DNA from: Methanobrevibacter sp.
GTDB taxonomy: Archaea > Methanobacteriota > Methanobacteria > Methanobacteriales > Methanobacteriaceae
Reading direction: 5' to 3'
DNA length: 21,299 bases
Assembly: GCA_031261945.1 (NCBI GenBank)
Contig: JAISIQ010000155.1
Location: forward strand, 1 to 21,299
Positions 1 to 8,392 of this stretch are shown here, one piece after another. Each line of letters starts with the position of its first letter. The stretch's first letter is position 1. The notes below the pieces were generated by a model. The model made no database searches. It saw nothing but the letters and a program-made list of their open reading frames with translations, and had not been told where the DNA came from. Both the position numbers and the translations under genes were made by a program.

Positions 1-32
1 TATTATTAATGTTATAAAAAATTTGTGATTTC

Positions 33-902
33 ATGTTAATAGAAAAATTAGAAGCTCATAAAACAAAAAAAGGAATTATCCGTTTTATAAGAGAAATAGC
101 TAAAAAATCCAATACAAATAGCTTTGTAATCGGATTGAGCGGAGGATTAGACTCATCAGTAGTTGCATATCTTTTAAAAGAAGCTATTGGTAGTGAAAAT
201 ATAAAAGGATATCATTTATACAGTGAAACAACTCCAAAAGAAGATACAAAACATGCAAAAGAAATAGCTACGCTATTAAAAATAGAATATAAAGAAATAG
301 CTATTGATTCCATTTCAAAAGATTTTTTAAATATTTTAGATAGTTTAGATATTATTAAAAAAGAAACAAATCATTTAAACGAGAATAAATCCAAAATAGC
401 TGAAGAAAAAATAGCTGAAGGAAACCTTAAAGCAAGAATAAGAATGTCAATTCTCTATTATTTTGCAAACATGAATAATAGCTTAGTAGCTGGAACTGGA
501 AACAAAAGTGAGCTATTAATTGGATATTTTACTAAATATGGAGATGGAGCATGTGATATTGAACCAATTGGACATATCTATAAAAGTCAGCTCCAAGAAT
601 TAGCAAAGGATTGGGGAATTCCAGAAGAAATAATAGCTAAACCACCAAGAGCAGGATTATGGGAAGATCAAAGTGATGAAGAGGAAATTGGATTTAGTTA
701 TGAAGTTTTAGATTTACTTCTTCAAATGATTGTAGATGAGAAGAAAGATAACAGAGAAATGAGAAAATTATTAGAAGAATTAGCTATTCCATTAGAAATA
801 ACAGAAATAAATTCAATAAGAAAGAAAATAGCTATTAATCAACATAAAACAGAAATTCCACCTAATCCAAACACTGAAAAATTATTATTTAAAAATATTT
901 AA
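33..902 (+). CDS. nadE: NH3-dependent NAD+ synthetase
   Basis: This enzyme amidates nicotinic acid adenine dinucleotide to NAD+ with ATP and ammonia, the last step of NAD synthesis in the cytoplasm. The ATP-pyrophosphatase loop SGGLDSS lies at residues 36-42. The family block GTGNKSELLIGYFTKYGDG is in the middle, followed by the conserved KPPRAGLW segment. At 289 residues it is slightly longer than the usual 250-275. It has no nitrilase or glutaminase domain, so it should use free ammonia. The start ATG follows GTGATTTC, a partial match to the anti-Shine-Dalgarno. cutA begins 23 bp downstream on the same strand, so the two may be cotranscribed. The gene carries many AATAGCTATT half-sites, including a GAG-CTA codon pair at 510-515. 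The family assignment is secure. Confidence 0.95.
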   Translation: MLIEKLEAHKTKKGIIRFIREIAKKSNTNSFVIGLSGGLDSSVVAYLLKEAIGSENIKGYHLYSETTPKEDTKHAKEIATLLKIEYKEIAIDSISKDFLNILDSLDIIKKETNHLNENKSKIAEEKIAEGNLKARIRMSILYYFANMNNSLVAGTGNKSELLIGYFTKYGDGACDIEPIGHIYKSQLQELAKDWGIPEEIIAKPPRAGLWEDQSDEEEIGFSYEVLDLLLQMIVDEKKDNREMRKLLEELAIPLEITEINSIRKKIAINQHKTEIPPNPNTEKLLFKNI

Positions 903-925
903 AAAATAGAGCATTTAGTGATAAA

Positions 926-1237
926 ATGATGGCATTGGTTTATATTACTACAAGTAATAAGGAAGAAGCTATTAAAATAGGATCAGCTATTGTTAAAGAA
1001 CGATTAGCTGCTTGTTCAAACATTATAAAAGATATGGGATCAATCTATTGGTGGAATGGTGAAATTGAAAATGATAATGAAGCTATTCTTCTTCTTAAAA
1101 CATTAGAAAAAAATGTTTCTAAAATAATAGCTCGAACAAAAGAACTTCATAGTTATGAAAATCCATGTATTGTTGCGTTACCTATAATAGCTGGTTCTGA
1201 TAGCTATTTAGAATGGATAAAAGAAGAAGTTCAATAA
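926..1237 (+). CDS. cutA: CutA1 divalent-cation tolerance family protein
   Basis: This is a small cytoplasmic protein of the CutA1 family, which forms very stable trimers. Its role is linked to divalent metal tolerance in bacteria but is not settled in archaea. The 103 residues match the full family length. Recognisable segments are the N-terminal strand VYITTSNKEEA, the KERLAACSNI block, SIYWWNGEI in the middle and the ELHSYENPCIVALPI strand near the C-terminus. AGTGATAAA precedes two consecutive in-frame ATG codons at 926 and 929, and either could be the start. It follows nadE by 23 bp. Several ATAGCT and AGCTAT sites fall inside this short gene. Confidence 0.92.
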   Translation: MMALVYITTSNKEEAIKIGSAIVKERLAACSNIIKDMGSIYWWNGEIENDNEAILLLKTLEKNVSKIIARTKELHSYENPCIVALPIIAGSDSYLEWIKEEVQ

Positions 1238-1650
1238 ATAATTCAATATAATTAATAATACTATGTAAATTAATAATATTAATAACATTAATAATAATCT
1301 CACTAATAATCTCACTAGTAATATCACAATATTATCTACTAGTAATCACTAATAGTCTCATTAATAGTATCTACTAGTACTATCACTAATAATATCATCA
1401 ATAATATCAATATTATTAATAATTATAGTAATATAATATATAATAATCATGATAATATTTTAATAGAATTAGTAAATAGTAGAATTAGTAAAATTTTTAA
1501 TAAATAATGATATTAATAATAAAAATAATGAAAATAATCAAATTATTAAATATAATTATTAAAAATTCTTAAATAAATGTAATAATTAAATAAAGTTAAA
1601 TAAATTAATATAATCTTATATTTAATCCTATATTCAATATTATCATCCAA

Positions 1651-1718
1651 TATATTTCAATCAACATATATTTCAATCGGATGTATTTCAATCAATGTAT
1701 TATCAATGTATTTCAAGG
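1651..1718 (+). repeat. Short direct repeats in the leuS leader
   Basis: Four copies of T(A/G)TATTTCAA(T/G) lie at 1651-1662, 1667-1678, 1682-1693 and 1707-1718. The first two are identical (TATATTTCAATC), the third differs by one base, and the last is degenerate and runs into the ribosome binding site. They sit just upstream of the leuS start, where an operator or a slippage-prone leader could be. Nothing here shows which. Confidence 0.6.
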
Positions 1719-1722
1719 TGAT
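1717..1722 (+). promoter_or_regulatory. Ribosome binding site deciding the leuS start
   Basis: GGTGAT, a perfect match to part of the archaeal anti-Shine-Dalgarno complement, lies 3 bp before GTG at 1726. The in-frame ATG at 1681 has no such site and lies inside the leader repeats. GTG at 1726 is therefore the likely leuS start. Confidence 0.8.
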
Positions 1723-1725
1723 TTA

Positions 1726-4656
1726 GTGACAAAAGAAATGGAAAAGAAATGGCAGAAAAAATGGGCAGAAGCAAAGCTATTTCAATCTGATCCAGATAAT
1801 CGAGAAAAGCTATTTTTAACAGTGGCTTATCCGTACCCTAGTGGAGCTATGCATATTGGACATGGAAGAACTTATACAGTACCTGATGTCTATGGAAGAT
1901 TTAAAAGAATGCAAGGATATAATGTCTTGTTTCCGATGGGTTGGCATGTAACCGGAGCTCCTGTAATTGGAATAGCTAAAAGAATAGCTGAAAAAGATCC
2001 TTGGACCTTAGATTTATATGAAAATATTCACAAAGTCCCAAAATCAGAACTCCCTAAGCTTGAAGACCCTGAATACATTGTAAAATATTTTAGTAATGAA
2101 TATCATCAAGTTATGGAGAATATGGGATATTCGATTGATTGGAGAAGAGAATTTAGAACTACTGATCCTACTTATAAAAAATTCATAGAATGGCAAATAA
2201 AAAAACTTAAATCATTTGGTTATGTTAAAAAAGGAGAACACGCAGTAAAATATTGTCCTGAATGTAATAATCCTGTTGGAGATCATGATTTACTTGAAGG
2301 AGAAGGAGCTACAATAAATGAACTGACTCTCCTTAAATTTAAAATCAATGAAGGAGAAAACAAAGGAAAATATCTCGTTCCTGCTACTTTTAGACCAGAA
2401 ACTATTTATGGAGCTACAAATCTTTGGTTAAATCCTGATGTCGAATATATTGAAGTAAAAAATAGCACTAAAAAAGATAATAAAAAAGATAGTAGAAAAG
2501 ATAATGAAAAAGATAATGAATCATGGATAATATCTAAAAAAGCTTTTAATAATTTATCAAATCAAATAAAAGATTTAGAAATAATTGGAGATATTGACCC
2601 AAATAGTTTAATTGGGAAATCAGTAGAAAATCCTACAACAAAAGAATTACATCCAGTTCTTCCAGCTATTTTTGTTGATCCTGAATATGGTAGTGGTTCT
2701 GTATTTTCTGTTCCTGGACATGCTCCTGCTGATTATATAGCTCTTCAAGACCTTAAAAATAACCAAGAACTTATTAAAAAATATGATCTTGAAGCTATTG
2801 TTCAAAAAATTACTCCATTAAATGTTGTAACTCTTAAAAAATATAGTGAAATTCCAGCAAAAGATGTAATAGAAAGATTAGGAGTAAAGAGTCAAGAAGA
2901 TCCTAAATTAGAAGAAGCTACAAATGAATTATATAAAGTAGAACATTCTAAAGGAATAATTAGTTCTCATATTCCAGATTATGCCGGTAAGAGAGTAGCT
3001 ATTGCAAGAGACGAAATAATAGAATCTATGGTTAATGATGGAAAAGCAAGTTTAATGTTTGATTTTTCCCAGCATCCTGTAATTTGCAGATGTGGTAATA
3101 ATTGTGTTGTTAAAATCATGGATGATCAATGGTTCCTTACTTATTCAAATGAAAATTGGAAAGAAAAAACAAGAGAATGTCTTACTCAAGAAACTGTTAT
3201 TCCTCCCGAAGTTAGATCTAATTTTGAATATTATATTGGATGGTTAGAAGATTGGGCATGTTCAAGAAGAATTGGCCTTGGAACAAAGCTTCCTTGGGAT
3301 AAGCAATGGTTAATCGAGCCACTTACAGATTCTACAATTTATATGTCTTATTATACAATAGCTAAATACTTAAAAGATATGAATCCAGAAGAATTGAATG
3401 ATGCTTTCTTTGAAAAAGTCTTTTTAAACAAAGAAACTGATTCCAATGAAATAAACTTTGATTCAAAGCTAATTAAAGATATACAAAATGAGTTTAGCTA
3501 TTGGTATCCATTAGATTGGAGATTATCTGCAAAAGACTTAATTGGGAATCATTTAAGTTTCCATTTATTCCATCATTCAGCTATTTTCCCAAAAAATAAC
3601 TGGCCAAAAGGAATGGTAGTATTTGGAATGGGATTACTTGAAGGAAACAAAATGTCATCTTCTAAAGGAAATGTAATCCTTCTTTCACAAGCTATTGAAG
3701 ATTATGGTGCAGATGTTGTAAGATTATTCTTAATGTCTTCTGCTGAACCATGGCAAGACTTTGATTGGAGAGAAAAAGAAGTAGTTGGGACAAAAAGACG
3801 TCTTGATTGGTTCTTTGAATTTGCAGAAAAAATAAAAGAAATAAAAGGATCTTCAATAAATTTAAATGAAATTAAAGCTCCAGAAAAAGCTATTACTCGT
3901 GAAATAGATCTTTGGATGATAAATCAATTGAATCTTAGGATAAAAGATGCAACAATAGCTCTTGAAGGATTCCAAACAAGAAAAGCATTACAAGATTCAT
4001 TATATTTACTTAAAAAAGATGTAGATCATTATATGTATAGAAATAAACATTTGCTTAATGAAAAAGACCCAGTTATTATTTATATATTATCAAAAGTTCT
4101 TCATACTTGGATTAGAATTTTAGCCCCATTTACTCCTCATACTTGTGAAGAGATTTGGGAAACTCATGGAGGATCTGGATTTGTTGTTGAAGCTCAATGG
4201 CCAGAATACAATGAAGAAGATATTAAACCAGAAATAGAAAAATCAGAAGAAATTATTCAAAATTTAGTTAAAGATATTTCTGAAATTAAAAAGATTGTTG
4301 GAAAAGATCCAGAAAAGATTCATGTTTATTTAGCTCCAGATTGGAAATGGGATGTTTATAAAATAGCTGAAGATGTGGGAAAACCAGATATTGGTCAAAT
4401 CATGGGAAAATCCATAAAAGAAAATCTAAATTCTGATAAAAAAGAGCTATCTGATTTTGCAAAGAAAATAGCTAGAGAAATGACAAAAACTAAGTATGTA
4501 GGAAAAATCGATGAAATAGCTATTTTAGAAAATGCAAAAGACTTTATATCTGAAGAATCTGGTTCTGAAATAATTATTCATAGCGATAATAGCTATGACC
4601 CTGAGAATAAAGCTAGAAATGCTATGCCTTATAAACCAGCTATTTTCATGGAATAA
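1726..4656 (+). CDS. leuS: Leucyl-tRNA synthetase, archaeal type
   Basis: This class I synthetase charges tRNA-Leu with leucine and edits mischarged tRNA. From the GTG start it has 976 residues. HIGH is at 43-46 and the KMSKS equivalent KMSSS is at 642-646. A zinc-binding pair CPEC is at 177-180 and a second Cys cluster, CRCGNNC, is at 454-460. The CP1 editing domain shows the threonine-rich [12 protein letters not shown] segment and the HAPADY motif. Within CP1 a Lys/Asp/Asn run at about residues 249-265 (2470-2520) looks like an in-frame simple-repeat insertion. The long C-terminal extension is typical of archaeal LeuRS. The downstream FAH gene is convergent. About 21 AGCT-centred half-sites lie in this gene. 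Confidence 0.96.
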   Translation: MTKEMEKKWQKKWAEAKLFQSDPDNREKLFLTVAYPYPSGAMHIGHGRTYTVPDVYGRFKRMQGYNVLFPMGWHVTGAPVIGIAKRIAEKDPWTLDLYENIHKVPKSELPKLEDPEYIVKYFSNEYHQVMENMGYSIDWRREFRTTDPTYKKFIEWQIKKLKSFGYVKKGEHAVKYCPECNNPVGDHDLLEGEGATINELTLLKFKINEGENKGKYLVPATFRPETIYGATNLWLNPDVEYIEVKNSTKKDNKKDSRKDNEKDNESWIISKKAFNNLSNQIKDLEIIGDIDPNSLIGKSVENPTTKELHPVLPAIFVDPEYGSGSVFSVPGHAPADYIALQDLKNNQELIKKYDLEAIVQKITPLNVVTLKKYSEIPAKDVIERLGVKSQEDPKLEEATNELYKVEHSKGIISSHIPDYAGKRVAIARDEIIESMVNDGKASLMFDFSQHPVICRCGNNCVVKIMDDQWFLTYSNENWKEKTRECLTQETVIPPEVRSNFEYYIGWLEDWACSRRIGLGTKLPWDKQWLIEPLTDSTIYMSYYTIAKYLKDMNPEELNDAFFEKVFLNKETDSNEINFDSKLIKDIQNEFSYWYPLDWRLSAKDLIGNHLSFHLFHHSAIFPKNNWPKGMVVFGMGLLEGNKMSSSKGNVILLSQAIEDYGADVVRLFLMSSAEPWQDFDWREKEVVGTKRRLDWFFEFAEKIKEIKGSSINLNEIKAPEKAITREIDLWMINQLNLRIKDATIALEGFQTRKALQDSLYLLKKDVDHYMYRNKHLLNEKDPVIIYILSKVLHTWIRILAPFTPHTCEEIWETHGGSGFVVEAQWPEYNEEDIKPEIEKSEEIIQNLVKDISEIKKIVGKDPEKIHVYLAPDWKWDVYKIAEDVGKPDIGQIMGKSIKENLNSDKKELSDFAKKIAREMTKTKYVGKIDEIAILENAKDFISEESGSEIIIHSDNSYDPENKARNAMPYKPAIFME

Positions 4657-4708
4657 AATTAATGTATTCTTTTAATATCCTTGAAAATAGTAAAATCTTT
4701 ATCAAAGC

Positions 4709-4741
4709 TTGGTATTTATAGGAAGATTGGTATTTATAGGA
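4709..4741. repeat. 15-bp direct repeat between convergent leuS and FAH genes
   Basis: Two exact copies of TTGGTATTTATAGGA lie at 4709-4723 and 4727-4741, spaced 18 bp start to start. They end 2 bp before the stop codon of the minus-strand hydrolase gene. They may come from a recent 18-bp duplication, or lie in the 3' untranslated region of either gene. Confidence 0.75.
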
Positions 4742-4743
4742 TA

Positions 4744-5526
4744 TTATAATAATTTATTTTTCAAATACCCAATATCTTCAATAGCTATTTCTACTTCATC
4801 CCCAATATTCATTTCTCCTACTCCTGCAGGAGTTCCAGTAGCTATTATATCCCCTGGATTTAAAGTCATGATATGAGAAATAAATTCTACAAGCTCTTTT
4901 GGTGAAAAAATCATATTACTTGTGTTTGATTCTTGTTTTATTTCTCCATTAAGTTTAAGAGAAATAGCTTGATTCATTGGATCCATTTCAGTTTCTATAA
5001 ATGGACCAATAGGACAAAATGTGTCAAAACTCTTAGCTCTTGTCCATTGTTCATCTTTTCTTTGAAGATCACGAGCTGTTACATCATTTAAAATTGTATA
5101 ACCACCAATATATTCATGAGCTTCTTCCATTTCAATATTTTTTCCTGACTTTGAAATAACAATAGCTAATTCTGCCTCATAATCAACTTCATTAGACATT
5201 TTAGGATATCCTATAGTGGCATTAGCAGGTATAACTGTATTTGGAGGTTTTAAAAATATTTTTGGTTCATATGGAAGCTCCATATTTAGCTCTTCTGCAT
5301 GATCTTTATAGTTTAAACCTACACAAACAATTTTTGAAGGAGTTGTTGGTGGTGCAAATTGGATATCTTCTAAAGAATAACTCATTTTAACTTGTTTAGA
5401 CATATATTTCCAATTATCCCAATTTTTTAAGATTTCTTCCATAGAATCAGTAAGTTCAATTACTTTTTCCCCATCAAAGTAACCTGTTTTTATTTTATTA
5501 TTTTCAATGAATCTTAAAAATTTCAT
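4744..5526 (-). CDS. Fumarylacetoacetate hydrolase (FAH) family protein
   Basis: This is a metal-dependent hydrolase or decarboxylase of the FAH superfamily, which acts on 2,4-diketo or 2-oxo acids. The substrate cannot be read from the sequence. The 260 residues fit the prokaryotic two-domain form. The core starts at about residue 65 with KIVCVGLNYKDHA (His76). The metal ligands are in place: Glu117 and Glu119 in VDYEAEL, and Asp148 in LNDVTARDLQ. The C-terminal ATGTPAGVG turn is also conserved. AGAGGTAAAA precedes the ATG start. hisG lies 138 bp upstream on the same strand, so joint transcription is possible, but no functional link to histidine synthesis is evident. Confidence 0.9.
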   Translation of the reverse strand: MKFLRFIENNKIKTGYFDGEKVIELTDSMEEILKNWDNWKYMSKQVKMSYSLEDIQFAPPTTPSKIVCVGLNYKDHAEELNMELPYEPKIFLKPPNTVIPANATIGYPKMSNEVDYEAELAIVISKSGKNIEMEEAHEYIGGYTILNDVTARDLQRKDEQWTRAKSFDTFCPIGPFIETEMDPMNQAISLKLNGEIKQESNTSNMIFSPKELVEFISHIMTLNPGDIIATGTPAGVGEMNIGDEVEIAIEDIGYLKNKLL

Positions 5527-5664
5527 TTTTACCTCTTAATTTTAGATTTTTATTTATATCTTTATTTATATTTTAATAATTATTAAACAATTATTAGTAT
5601 TAGTATTAGAATTATAATTATAATTCTTAAATCTTAACTCAGGCATACAAGACATAAAAACCAA

Positions 5665-6555
5665 CTAAATAATTCTTTCAATAGGAACAACTAAAATATC
5701 TCGAGCTCCTGCATTTTTAAGGTTATTAACAAGAGTGAAGACTTCTTCTTCATCAACAACAGCTTGAATAGCTACTGTATCTTCTTTAGCTGATAAAACT
5801 TCAGAGATAGTAGGGCCGGTCATTGCAGGCATTAGTTCTTTAACATTATCTAAATCTTTTCTTGATACATTCATCATAAGCAATTTTTTGCTATCTGCAT
5901 CAATAACTCCTTTTATACTATTTTTTACATTATCAATCAAATTTTTCTTTTGAATATTTTCATGAACAGAGTTATTATAGCTATTTTTATTAGCTATTAA
6001 TTGTATAGAGCTATCAAGAATATTATCAATGACTTTAAGATGATTCATTTTCAATGTTGAACCTGTACTTGTTAAATCAGAGATTATATCTGCTACACCA
6101 ATAAATGGAGCTATTTCTGTTGATCCAGTTAATTCAACAATCTTTGCTTCAATTCCATGGGAATTTAAATAGCTATTTGTGAGATTTGGAAATTCAGTAG
6201 CTACAACTATTCCTGATTTTATATCATCTATTGAATTAATAGCTGAATCTTCTGGAGAAGCTATTACTAAAGATGTTTGACCAAATTCTAAATCCAAAAG
6301 AATTTCTATATCTTCTTCTGTTTTATTTTCTTTGATTAAATCCAGACCTGTTATTCCCATATCAACAACACCATCAGCAACATAATTTGGAATGTCAGCT
6401 GCACGAGAAAACATAACATCAATATTAGAGTTATGGGTCTTGGAAAATAGCTTTCGATTTCCTGAATCTTTAAGTCCTAATCCTGCTTTTTCTAATATAG
6501 CTATTGCAGGATCACTAATTCTGCCTTTTGATGGTATTGCAATTTTAAGTTTCAT
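5665..6555 (-). CDS. hisG: ATP phosphoribosyltransferase, long form
   Basis: This enzyme joins ATP and PRPP to form phosphoribosyl-ATP, the first step of histidine synthesis. The N-terminal catalytic domain opens with KIAIPSKGR and carries DMGITGLDLI at 65-74. The PRPP-binding loop SDLTSTGSTLK is at 159-169. Residues from about 215 to 296 form the ACT-like C-terminal domain (RKDLDNVKELMPAMTGPT onward). This makes it the long, histidine-inhibited HisG that works without HisZ. AGGGATATA precedes the ATG. It is divergent from the deaminase gene across a 457-bp spacer. No other his genes are in the window. Confidence 0.95.
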   Translation of the reverse strand: MKLKIAIPSKGRISDPAIAILEKAGLGLKDSGNRKLFSKTHNSNIDVMFSRAADIPNYVADGVVDMGITGLDLIKENKTEEDIEILLDLEFGQTSLVIASPEDSAINSIDDIKSGIVVATEFPNLTNSYLNSHGIEAKIVELTGSTEIAPFIGVADIISDLTSTGSTLKMNHLKVIDNILDSSIQLIANKNSYNNSVHENIQKKNLIDNVKNSIKGVIDADSKKLLMMNVSRKDLDNVKELMPAMTGPTISEVLSAKEDTVAIQAVVDEEEVFTLVNNLKNAGARDILVVPIERII

Positions 6556-7012
6556 TATATCCCTAAAATAATAGTAATAATAGTAATACTAATAATAATA
6601 ATATTAACAATAATTCTAACAATAATAGTATAATTAGTTATAAGACTTATAATAGTTATAATAGTTGTAAATAGTTGTAATAGTATAAAAGTTAAATAAT
6701 TTTAATAAATTTTAATAATAAATTTACTAAGGATAGTTGGATAGTATCAATAATATTGATGAATTTAATAATATTAATTTTAATAATGTTAATAATGTTA
6801 ATAATAATTAATAAGATTAATAAAATTAATAAAACTTATTATAAATCTTAAATTATAAATTTTAATAGTTAATAGCTTTAATACTTTTAATATTTATTAA
6901 TATTATTAATATAAATTATTTAATTATTAATATTTATATTTATAAATTAAATTTATATAAATTAATAATAAATTTATTTCTTATAAATTTTCTTATAGAT
7001 TTTGGTGTAAAA
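6556..7012. other. Divergent spacer between hisG and dadD
   Basis: There is no gene in this 457-bp stretch. It must hold the promoters of both divergent genes. It consists of degenerate trinucleotide-like sequence (AATAATAGT, TAATAATGTTAATAATG) and AT palindromic stretches. A TATA-like TTTATATAAATTAA lies at about 6952-6965, a plausible distance upstream of dadD. GGTG at 7004-7007 is the dadD ribosome binding site. One AATAGCT half-site is present near 6868. I see no RNA gene. Confidence 0.6.
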
Positions 7013-8362
7013 ATGGAAACAGAATATATTTTAATAAAAAATGCTTTAATTTTAAATCCTATTGATAATGATAAAAATAAAGCTATTGAATCTTATAAAG
7101 GTTCTGTATTAATTGAAAATGATAAAATAATTGAAATATCAAATGACATTTCTTCAAATAATATTTATAATAATGCTAATAATAATGTTGATAAAGTAAT
7201 CGATGCAGAAAATAAAATATTAATGCCTGGGCTTATTAACACCCATACTCATGCTTCCATGGATTTATTTAGGGGATTAGCCGATGATATGCCTCTTCAC
7301 CAATGGTTAGAAGAGCATATTTGGCCTACTGAAGCTGGTTTAAATGGAGAATATTGTTATACTGGAGCTTTACTTGCAGCTATTGAAATGATAAAGTCAG
7401 GGACCACCACTTTTAATGATATGTATTTTTATATGGAAGATATAGCTAAAGCTGTTGATGAAAGTGGAATAAGAGCTTCTTTATCCTATGGAATGATTGA
7501 TTTTGGAGATAAAGAAAAAAGAGAAAACGAATTTAAAGAAAATATATCCTTAATCAAAAATTGTAATAACACGGCTGATGGAAGAATAACAACTATGTTT
7601 GGGCCTCATTCTCCATTTACAGCTTCAAAAGAGCTATTAGAAAGAGTTAGAAAAGAAGCAGATGAATATAATGTTGGAATCCATATACACATGAATGAAA
7701 CAAAAAAAGAAGTTGAAGATGTAGTTGAATCAACTGGAAACAGACCATTTGAATATTTAAATGATATTGGATTTTTAAAAGATGATATAATAGCTGCGCA
7801 TGGAGTATGGCTATCAGAGGAAGAAATAGCTATTATAAAAGAAAATAATATTAAAATATCCCATAATCCTTGTAGTAATATGAAATTATCTTCTGGAATA
7901 GCTCCCGTAGATAAGCTATTAAATAATAATGTTTGTGTTAGTATAGGAACTGATGGAGCAGCATCAAATAATAATTTAGATATGTTTGAAGAGATGAAAT
8001 TTGCATCATTGCTTCAAAAAGTAAATACTATGAATCCACAATCCCTTCCATCTGATAAAGTTCTTAAAATGGCTACATTAAATGGAGCAAAATCATTAGG
8101 ATTAGAAAAAGAAATTGGATCTATTGAAGTAGGCAAAAAAGCAGATATTATATTAATAGATACAAATACTCCAAATTTCACCCCAATGAGCAATATTCCA
8201 AGTTCTAATATAGTTTATTCTGCTAATGGATCTAATGTTAATACTACTATTTGTAATGGAAAAATTTTAATGGAAAATAGAAAATTAACAAATTTAAATG
8301 AAGAAGAAATTTTAGAAAAATCTAAAATAGCTATTAAAGAATTAATTGACAAAAGGGATTGA
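7013..8362 (+). CDS. dadD: 5'-deoxyadenosine/SAH/MTA deaminase-family amidohydrolase
   Basis: This metal-dependent amidohydrolase deaminates adenosine by-products of SAM use (5'-deoxyadenosine, S-adenosylhomocysteine, methylthioadenosine) to the inosine forms. In M. jannaschii the homologue is DadD. The 449 residues show the first metal pair in NTHTHASMDLFRG (His78, His80), HIHMNE at 224-229, AAHGVW near 252, ISHNPCSNMKL, and the catalytic Asp314 in SIGTDGAASNNNLDMFEEM. The C-terminus returns to the small beta domain (GSIEVGKKADIILID). An Asn-rich run at about residues 46-59 encoded by AAT repeats looks expanded. The GGTG site fixes the start. Which adenosyl substrate is preferred cannot be told from sequence; mtaD is an alternative name. 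Confidence 0.88.
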   Translation: METEYILIKNALILNPIDNDKNKAIESYKGSVLIENDKIIEISNDISSNNIYNNANNNVDKVIDAENKILMPGLINTHTHASMDLFRGLADDMPLHQWLEEHIWPTEAGLNGEYCYTGALLAAIEMIKSGTTTFNDMYFYMEDIAKAVDESGIRASLSYGMIDFGDKEKRENEFKENISLIKNCNNTADGRITTMFGPHSPFTASKELLERVRKEADEYNVGIHIHMNETKKEVEDVVESTGNRPFEYLNDIGFLKDDIIAAHGVWLSEEEIAIIKENNIKISHNPCSNMKLSSGIAPVDKLLNNNVCVSIGTDGAASNNNLDMFEEMKFASLLQKVNTMNPQSLPSDKVLKMATLNGAKSLGLEKEIGSIEVGKKADIILIDTNTPNFTPMSNIPSSNIVYSANGSNVNTTICNGKILMENRKLTNLNEEEILEKSKIAIKELIDKRD

Positions 8363-8392
8363 TTTTATCTAAAATAAAGATTAAATAAAGAT

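Larger units (their letters stand above)
1238..1725. other. AT-rich spacer between cutA and leuS
   Basis: No gene or RNA gene is visible here. The stretch is built of degenerate simple sequence. Positions 1293-1316 are two tandem copies of AATAATCTCACT, and the next 100 bp carry scattered CTAGTA and TAATATCA variants. The region is free of the AGCTAT motif that fills the flanking genes. A possible TATA-like stretch, TCTTATATTTAA, lies near 1613-1624 and could serve leuS. That promoter guess is weak in sequence this AT-rich. Confidence 0.6.

Noticed and set aside
1238..1680. Repeated CTAGTA/TAATATC sequence as a possible CRISPR array
   Set aside because: Units are short, irregular and degenerate, with no unique spacers of regular length.
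1681..1725. Upstream in-frame ATG extending LeuRS by 15 residues
   Set aside because: It has no ribosome binding site and falls inside the leader repeats. GGTGAT sits directly before GTG at 1726.
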